The notes under the pieces were generated by a model that saw only the letters and a program-made list of their open reading frames with translations, was not told the DNA's origin and made no database searches. The translations under genes were made by a program, and so were the position numbers. From the NCBI RefSeq assembly GCF_902170785.1, contig NZ_CABHYG010000001.1, positions 269,745 to 333,744 of the forward strand: a DNA stretch of 64,000 nucleotides, written 5' to 3'. How positions within the stretch are numbered: the first letter of the stretch is position 1; each line of letters opens with the position of its first letter. Origin of the DNA: Yersinia proxima (lineage in GTDB: Bacteria > Pseudomonadota > Gammaproteobacteria > Enterobacterales > Enterobacteriaceae). Positions 58,858-64,000 of this stretch are shown piece by piece.

Positions 58858-59655
58858 ATGACCGATTTAACCGCCTGCGCGAATCTCAATGATTATGCCA
58901 AACGCGCGCTGAGTTTAATGGATTTAACCACCCTGAATGACGACGATACCGACGATAAGGTTATTGCGTTGTGTCATCAGGCTAAAAGTCCTGCCGGTAA
59001 TACCGCGGCAATCTGTATTTATCCTCGCTTTATTCCTATTGCGCGTAAAACATTACGTGAGCAGGGAACGCCTGAAATCCGCATTGCAACAGTCACCAAT
59101 TTCCCTCACGGCAATGATGATATCGACATCGCGCTGGCTGAAACCCGTGCTGCGATTGCCTATGGTGCTGATGAGGTGGATGTGGTCTTCCCTTATCGCG
59201 CTTTAATGGCCGGTAACGATAAAGTCGGTTTTGAATTGGTGAAACAGTGCAAGGAAGCCTGTGCTGACGCCAATGTATTGCTGAAAGTTATCATTGAAAC
59301 CGGTGAGTTGAAGCAGGAACATTTGATTCGTCAGGCCTCAGAGATTGCTATCAACGCTGGGGCTGATTTTATCAAAACCTCCACCGGTAAAGTGCCAGTT
59401 AATGCCACGTTGGAAAGTGCTGGCATCATGATGCGTACTATTCGTGACCTGGGGGTGGCGAAAACTGTTGGTTTTAAACCGGCGGGTGGTGTGCGCACTG
59501 CGGAAGACGCGGCACAATTCCTACAGCTGGCGGATCAATTGATGGGTGAAGGCTGGGCTGATGCTCGCCACTTCCGTTTCGGTGCCTCCAGTCTGTTAGG
59601 CAGCTTGTTGACGACATTGGGTCATCAGAGCAACAGCAAAACTACCGGCTACTAA
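58858..59655 (+). CDS. deoC: Deoxyribose-phosphate aldolase
   Basis: Cleaves deoxyribose-5-phosphate to acetaldehyde and glyceraldehyde-3-phosphate. 265 residues; the Schiff-base Lys lies in FIKTSTGK near residue 175, and [13 protein letters not shown] follows. Start is ATG 58858 ([10 protein letters not shown]) after GGAGAG; a longer frame from 58843 is less likely. First gene of deoCABD. Confidence 0.97.
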   Translation: MTDLTACANLNDYAKRALSLMDLTTLNDDDTDDKVIALCHQAKSPAGNTAAICIYPRFIPIARKTLREQGTPEIRIATVTNFPHGNDDIDIALAETRAAIAYGADEVDVVFPYRALMAGNDKVGFELVKQCKEACADANVLLKVIIETGELKQEHLIRQASEIAINAGADFIKTSTGKVPVNATLESAGIMMRTIRDLGVAKTVGFKPAGGVRTAEDAAQFLQLADQLMGEGWADARHFRFGASSLLGSLLTTLGHQSNSKTTGY

Positions 59656-59742
59656 TCATTATCTCAGTCTTTGAACTGAGCAGATGCACTGCGGGCTATT
59701 TTGTCCGCTGTGCTGCTTTTATTTCATAAGCAGGGGGATACC

Positions 59743-61065
59743 TTGTTTCTCGCACAAGAAATTATCCGTAAAAAACGCGACGGCCAGGCACTGAGCGAAG
59801 AAGAGATTCGTTTCTTTATTAATGGTATTCGCGATAACGTGGTTTCCGAAGGGCAAATTGCCGCTCTGGCGATGACCATTTATTTCCATGATATGAGCAT
59901 GCCTGAACGTGTGGCGCTCACGATGGCAATGCGTGATTCTGGCACCGTGCTGAACTGGAAGAGCCTAAACCTTAATGGCCCGATTGTGGACAAGCACTCC
60001 ACCGGCGGTGTGGGTGATGTGACCTCCTTGATGCTCGGCCCAATGGTAGCAGCCTGCGGCGGCTATGTACCGATGATTTCGGGTCGTGGCTTGGGTCATA
60101 CCGGCGGAACATTGGACAAACTGGAAGCGATTCCTGGTTTTGATATTTTCCCCGACGACAGTGCCTTTCGCAAAATCATTCAGGATGTCGGCGTCGCCAT
60201 TATCGGCCAAACCAGCTCGCTGGCACCGGCGGATAAGCGTTTTTATGCCACCCGCGATATCACCGCTACGGTGGATTCCATCCCGCTGATTACCGCCTCT
60301 ATTCTGGCTAAAAAGCTGGCTGAAGGATTGGATGCGCTGGTGATGGATGTCAAAGTGGGGTCGGGTGCTTTTATGCCGACTTATCAGCTATCTGAGGACT
60401 TGGCCAAGGCCATTGTCGGTGTCGCTAATGGCGCGGGTTGTAAAACCACAGCGCTGCTGACTGACATGAATCAGGTATTGGCGTCCAGTGCCGGTAATGC
60501 GGTTGAAGTGCGCGAAGCGGTGCGCTTCCTGACTGGCGAATATCGTAACCCGCGTCTGTTGGAAGTGACGATGGCGCTGTGTGTCGAGATGCTGCTATCC
60601 GGCGGCTTGGCGCAAAATGATGCCGATGCTCGTGCTAAGCTGCAAGCAGTATTGGATAACGGTAAAGCGGCGGAAATCTTTGGTCGCATGGTCGCTGCGC
60701 AAAAAGGCCCGAGCGATTTTGTCGAACGCTATGACAGTTACTTGCCTGCCGCTATGTTAAGCAAACCGGTGTTTGCTGAACGGTCAGGAATTATCACTGC
60801 TATGGATACCCGAGCATTAGGTATGGCCGTAGTTTCCCTTGGCGGTGGCCGCCGTCGGGCAACAGATCCTATTGATTACAGTGTGGGCCTGACCGATATG
60901 GCTCGCTTGGGGGCCAGTGTTGATGGTCAACAGCCATTAGCCGTGATTCATGCCAACAATGAAGATGATTGGCAGCAGGCAGCCGATGCAGTGCGGGCGG
61001 CAATCACATTAGGTCAAAAAGCACCGGAAGAAACTCCGGTGGTTTATCGTCGTATTACTGAATAA
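59743..61065 (+). CDS. deoA: Thymidine phosphorylase
   Basis: Phosphorolysis of thymidine to thymine and deoxyribose-1-phosphate. 440 residues, identical in length to E. coli DeoA. The start is TTG at 59743 (reads [14 protein letters not shown]..., Met as first residue in the cell) after CAGGGGG; a longer frame from 59701 has no ribosome site. Motifs: [18 protein letters not shown] (phosphate site) and [16 protein letters not shown]. Followed by deoB. Confidence 0.96.
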   Translation: MFLAQEIIRKKRDGQALSEEEIRFFINGIRDNVVSEGQIAALAMTIYFHDMSMPERVALTMAMRDSGTVLNWKSLNLNGPIVDKHSTGGVGDVTSLMLGPMVAACGGYVPMISGRGLGHTGGTLDKLEAIPGFDIFPDDSAFRKIIQDVGVAIIGQTSSLAPADKRFYATRDITATVDSIPLITASILAKKLAEGLDALVMDVKVGSGAFMPTYQLSEDLAKAIVGVANGAGCKTTALLTDMNQVLASSAGNAVEVREAVRFLTGEYRNPRLLEVTMALCVEMLLSGGLAQNDADARAKLQAVLDNGKAAEIFGRMVAAQKGPSDFVERYDSYLPAAMLSKPVFAERSGIITAMDTRALGMAVVSLGGGRRRATDPIDYSVGLTDMARLGASVDGQQPLAVIHANNEDDWQQAADAVRAAITLGQKAPEETPVVYRRITE

Positions 61066-61118
61066 ACGCCATACTTTAAAGGTGCCGCACAGTGTGTGAA
61101 CCTAGGCAGGAGAAAATG

Positions 61119-62342
61119 ATGAAACGTACATTTATTATGGTATTAGACTCATTTGGTATTGGCGCTAGCGCTGATGCTAACAAATTTGGCGACGAAGGGG
61201 CTGACACTCTGGGTCACATCGCCGAGGCCTGCGCCCGTGGTGAAGCCGATGTTGGTCGTAGCGGCCCATTGACACTGCCTAACCTAAGCCGCTTAGGGCT
61301 AGGTAAAGCCGCCGAAGAATCTACCGGTAAATTCCCGCCAGGGCTGGATAAGAATGCAGACATCATTGGTGCTTATGGGTATGCCAGTGAGTTGTCTTCC
61401 GGTAAAGACACCCCATCGGGCCACTGGGAAATTGCCGGTGTACCGGTGTTGTTCGACTGGGGCTATTTCAGTGATGTGGAGAATAGTTTCCCACAGGAAT
61501 TGCTGGATAAACTGGTCAAACGCGCTAATTTGCCGGGCTATTTGGGTAATTGCCACTCTTCAGGCACCGTGATTCTTGATCAACTGGGCGAAGAGCACAT
61601 GAAAACCGGGAAACCGATTTTCTACACCTCTGCAGACTCCGTGTTCCAGATTGCCTGTCATGAAGAGACTTTTGGGTTGGATCGCCTGTATGAACTGTGC
61701 GAAATCGCTCGCGAAGAACTGACTGAAGGCGGCTACAATATTGGCCGTGTGATTGCGCGCCCATTCATTGGTGATAAGCCAGGTAACTTCCAGCGCACCG
61801 GTAACCGCCACGATTTGGCAGTTGAACCGCCAGCACCGACCATGTTGAAAAAACTGGTGGATGAGAAGGGCGGTGAAGTAGTTTCTATTGGTAAAATTGC
61901 CGATATCTACGCCCACGTCGGCATCACGCAGAAAGTGAAAGCGACCGGTCTGGATGCCTTGTTTGATGCCACCATCGAAGAGATGAAAAAAGCCGGTGAC
62001 AACACCATAGTTTTCACTAACTTTGTTGATTTTGACTCTTCTTATGGCCATCGTCGCGATGTTGCGGGCTATGCTGCCGCGCTGGAATTGTTTGACCGCC
62101 GTTTGCCAGAACTAATGGCGCTCGTGAAAGAAGATGACATTCTGATCCTGACGGCTGACCACGGTTGTGACCCAACCTGGCCGGGCACCGACCATACTCG
62201 TGAGCATATTCCGGTCTTGGTCTATGGCCCGAAAGTGAAACCGGGTTCACTGGGCCACCGTGAGACGTTTGCTGATATTGGGCAGACGGTAGCTAAATAT
62301 TTTGAACTCTCCCCAATGGATTATGGCAAATCAATGCTTTGA
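61119..62342 (+). CDS. deoB: Phosphopentomutase
   Basis: Interconverts (deoxy)ribose-1-phosphate and (deoxy)ribose-5-phosphate. 407 residues from ATG 61119 ([17 protein letters not shown]), equal to E. coli; ATG 61116 is an alternative. Alkaline-phosphatase-superfamily metal ligands: LDSFGIG (Asp), [10 protein letters not shown] (Thr nucleophile), [10 protein letters not shown] and [10 protein letters not shown]. Confidence 0.97.
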   Translation: MKRTFIMVLDSFGIGASADANKFGDEGADTLGHIAEACARGEADVGRSGPLTLPNLSRLGLGKAAEESTGKFPPGLDKNADIIGAYGYASELSSGKDTPSGHWEIAGVPVLFDWGYFSDVENSFPQELLDKLVKRANLPGYLGNCHSSGTVILDQLGEEHMKTGKPIFYTSADSVFQIACHEETFGLDRLYELCEIAREELTEGGYNIGRVIARPFIGDKPGNFQRTGNRHDLAVEPPAPTMLKKLVDEKGGEVVSIGKIADIYAHVGITQKVKATGLDALFDATIEEMKKAGDNTIVFTNFVDFDSSYGHRRDVAGYAAALELFDRRLPELMALVKEDDILILTADHGCDPTWPGTDHTREHIPVLVYGPKVKPGSLGHRETFADIGQTVAKYFELSPMDYGKSML

Positions 62343-62402
62343 TTGCCGATGGGCAGTTCAGTTATGTAAATTTTAATTCTCTGATTTTTAAGGAAAGTGA
62401 TT

Positions 62403-63122
62403 ATGGCAACGCCACATATTAATGCTGAAATGGGTGATTTCGCTGACGTTGTACTGATGCCTGGGGATCCGCTGCGTGCGAAATTTATCGCAGAAACCTT
62501 CCTGAAAGATGTGAAGCAAGTGAATGATGTGCGTGGCATGTTGGGTTTCACTGGCACCTATAAAGGGCGCAAAATTTCAGTAATGGGTCATGGCATGGGT
62601 ATCCCCTCTTGCTCCATTTACGCGAAAGAGCTGATCACTGATTTTGGCGTGAAGAAAATTATCCGTGTGGGTTCCTGTGGTGCAGTTCGCGCTGACGTTA
62701 AGCTGCGCGATGTGGTTATCGGCATGGGTGCTTGTACTGACTCCAAAGTGAACCGCTTGCGCTTTAAAGACCACGACTATGCAGCGATTGCTGATTTTGA
62801 TATGACTCGCAATGCCGTTGATGCGGCAAAAGCGAAAGGTCTGAATGTCCGTGTGGGCAACATCTTCTCTGCGGATCTGTTCTATACGCCAGATCCACAA
62901 ATGTTTGATGTAATGGAGAAATACGGCATCTTGGGTGTGGAAATGGAAGCAGCCGGTATCTACGGTGTTGCTGCTGAGTTTGGCGCGAAAGCCCTGACTA
63001 TTTGCACCGTATCTGACCATATCCGTACCGGTGAACAAACCACCGCCGCTGAGCGCCAAACCACTTTCAACGATATGATTGAGATTGCGTTGGAATCTGT
63101 GTTGCTGGGTGATAAAGAGTAA
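62403..63122 (+). CDS. deoD: Purine-nucleoside phosphorylase
   Basis: Phosphorolysis of purine (deoxy)nucleosides; forms a hexamer. 239 residues from ATG 62403 ([20 protein letters not shown]) after AAGGAAA; motifs [19 protein letters not shown] and [29 protein letters not shown]. Last of deoCABD; the operon's products feed DHAP/glyceraldehyde-phosphate into glycolysis. Confidence 0.97.
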   Translation: MATPHINAEMGDFADVVLMPGDPLRAKFIAETFLKDVKQVNDVRGMLGFTGTYKGRKISVMGHGMGIPSCSIYAKELITDFGVKKIIRVGSCGAVRADVKLRDVVIGMGACTDSKVNRLRFKDHDYAAIADFDMTRNAVDAAKAKGLNVRVGNIFSADLFYTPDPQMFDVMEKYGILGVEMEAAGIYGVAAEFGAKALTICTVSDHIRTGEQTTAAERQTTFNDMIEIALESVLLGDKE

Positions 63123-63141
63123 TTTCGTACTGCGTTTCCTA

Positions 63142-63169
63142 TTCAGCGGCAGAATTCTCTGCCGCTGAA
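63142..63169. terminator. Perfect hairpin between deoD and ytjB (convergent)
   Basis: TTCAGCGGCAGA with TCTGCCGCTGAA around ATTC, a perfect inverted repeat of 12 bases. There is no long T run on either side, so it may be a weak terminator shared by deoD and ytjB. Confidence 0.6.
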
Positions 63170-63176
63170 GCTGAAT

Positions 63177-63854
63177 CTATTTATCACCCGGTTTCTTGTC
63201 TGCTTCAGCCGTTTCCTCTTCACTCTCATCTTCTTTGACTGGTTTATTAGCGGTCAGTAGATAAGGTGATTGCTGCCAGCGGCTCCGGCGACCTTGCAGC
63301 AAGGTTCGAGCCAGAATAATGCCGACAGCCAGTGCTACCAGTATCATTAGCCGCAGTAAATTGGTGGTATTATCCACTTGCTTGGATTCTGTGGCGAGTA
63401 CGTGGGTATCGAGTGTCATGCGCAGAAACCCGGTTGGCCCGCTTTTACCGGGGATCAGTTCAACAATCTGGTGATTGAAATAACTGCCAGGGCGTTTACC
63501 ATCCAAAGCCAGCCTGTCTCGCACTTTAACGTTCTCTCCGGCGTTAGCAACCAACGTACCGTCAATCTGATATACACTGGCATCCAATATGCGGCTGGAT
63601 TGCGTCAATTGCTGAAGAATTGCATCGACTTTCTGGCTATCAATATCATCATCACCGGTATCCATAATGGGTGACAGGCTGAAGGCGACTTGTCTCGCCA
63701 AGGTTTTCGCCAGTTCTTCAACCTGCTCCGAGCGGGCGAGTTGATGGCTGAGGCTGAAATAGGACGCGCCTTGCATAAGTAACACTAATAATGCCAGGCA
63801 AATCAATACAATAGCGGTGCGATGTAAGCGGAATTTTAATTTAGCCTTGGCCAT
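63177..63854 (-). CDS. ytjB: Membrane protein YtjB (Smp family)
   Basis: 225 residues from ATG 63854 (MAKAKLKFRLHRTAIVLICL) with a transmembrane helix near residue 14-35 and another near 165-185, and a periplasmic domain between. The acidic tail (EDESEEETAEADKKPGDK) is longer than in E. coli. In E. coli ytjB lies before serB and after deoD; the neighbour serB is beyond this window. Function unknown; earlier name Smp. Confidence 0.85.
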   Translation of the reverse strand: MAKAKLKFRLHRTAIVLICLALLVLLMQGASYFSLSHQLARSEQVEELAKTLARQVAFSLSPIMDTGDDDIDSQKVDAILQQLTQSSRILDASVYQIDGTLVANAGENVKVRDRLALDGKRPGSYFNHQIVELIPGKSGPTGFLRMTLDTHVLATESKQVDNTTNLLRLMILVALAVGIILARTLLQGRRSRWQQSPYLLTANKPVKEDESEEETAEADKKPGDK

Positions 63855-63883
63855 GCAGGTTCCTTGCAAGAATCGATGACTTT

Positions 63884-64000
63884 ATATCCGTCATACTTCA
63901 AGCTGCATTTGCGTTGGCTATGCTCAATAATCCGAATCACTTACTGATGTAAGCTCATCGGGATTATCTCGCTTGCCGCTTCCCGCAACTCGAATTATTT
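63884..64000 (-). repeat. ERIC repeat, cut by the window end
   Basis: TATATCCGTCATACTTCAAG at the left, centre CACTTACTGATGTAAGCTCA with TCGGG, and AACTCGAATTATTT at the window's last base. It sits upstream of ytjB on the minus strand, where the serB gene would face it. Confidence 0.9.

Overview
The window looks like a chromosomal segment of a Yersinia species, probably an environmental or Y. enterocolitica-like one. Three things point there: ERIC repeats of about 127 bp at several sites; a core gene order close to the E. coli yjjZ-rsmC-holD-rimI-prfC-osmY-ytjA-yjjU-yjjV-deoCABD-ytjB block with Yersinia-like differences (no yjjG, no yjjW/yjjI, a nupC-type gene before deoC); and typical enterobacterial genes with short gaps. 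The species cannot be fixed from sequence reading alone.

Region by region. 1-6430: quorum-signal AI-2 uptake. lsrA-lsrC-lsrD (minus strand, lsrD cut by the window start) diverge from lsrR and lsrK. lsrK is bracketed by intergenic repeats with AATTGAC ends and by two copies of a small hairpin module whose stem bases covary. 6497-9036: LPS core genes waaQ and waaL. 9037-10352: a gene-free AT-rich stretch ending in an ERIC. 10353-13160: an arginine antiporter and arginine deiminase without arcB/arcC. 13642-17868: a two-gene RND efflux system. 18122-22495: glycerol dehydrogenase plus the PTS-dependent dihydroxyacetone kinase (gldA-dhaKLM).

22534-30709 is the most unusual part: six tightly spaced minus-strand genes, mostly very AT-rich, encoding a PF10014-like Fe(II)/2-oxoglutarate oxygenase, an MFS exporter, two glycosyltransferases, a GMC-type flavin oxidoreductase and a NodU/CmcH-type O-carbamoyltransferase. 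This reads as a small biosynthetic cluster for a hydroxylated, oxidised, carbamoylated glycoside. I do not recognise it as a described pathway. With the pectin methylesterase gene after it, it separates dhaKLM from the dhaR activator gene, which lies at 32291-34210 and overlaps scrR.

34197-40899 is a complete sucrose regulon (scrK, scrY, scrA, scrB, scrR) with ScrR-like operators. 41103-47045 is iron-related: a lone siderophore-binding protein, a FecA-like TonB receptor, a diguanylate cyclase and yjjZ, with three good Fur-box matches, one of them without an obvious gene. Two identical tRNA-Leu(CAG) genes follow, with an ERIC between them. 47617-63854 is mostly core genome: a LysR regulator and aldo/keto reductase pair, rsmC, holD-rimI, prfC, osmY, ytjA, yjjU-yjjV, a CNT nucleoside transporter, deoCABD and ytjB. 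The deo promoter has two CRP sites about 52 bp apart, an inverted repeat of a nonamer that also occurs in the lsr promoter region, and an ERIC in its leader.
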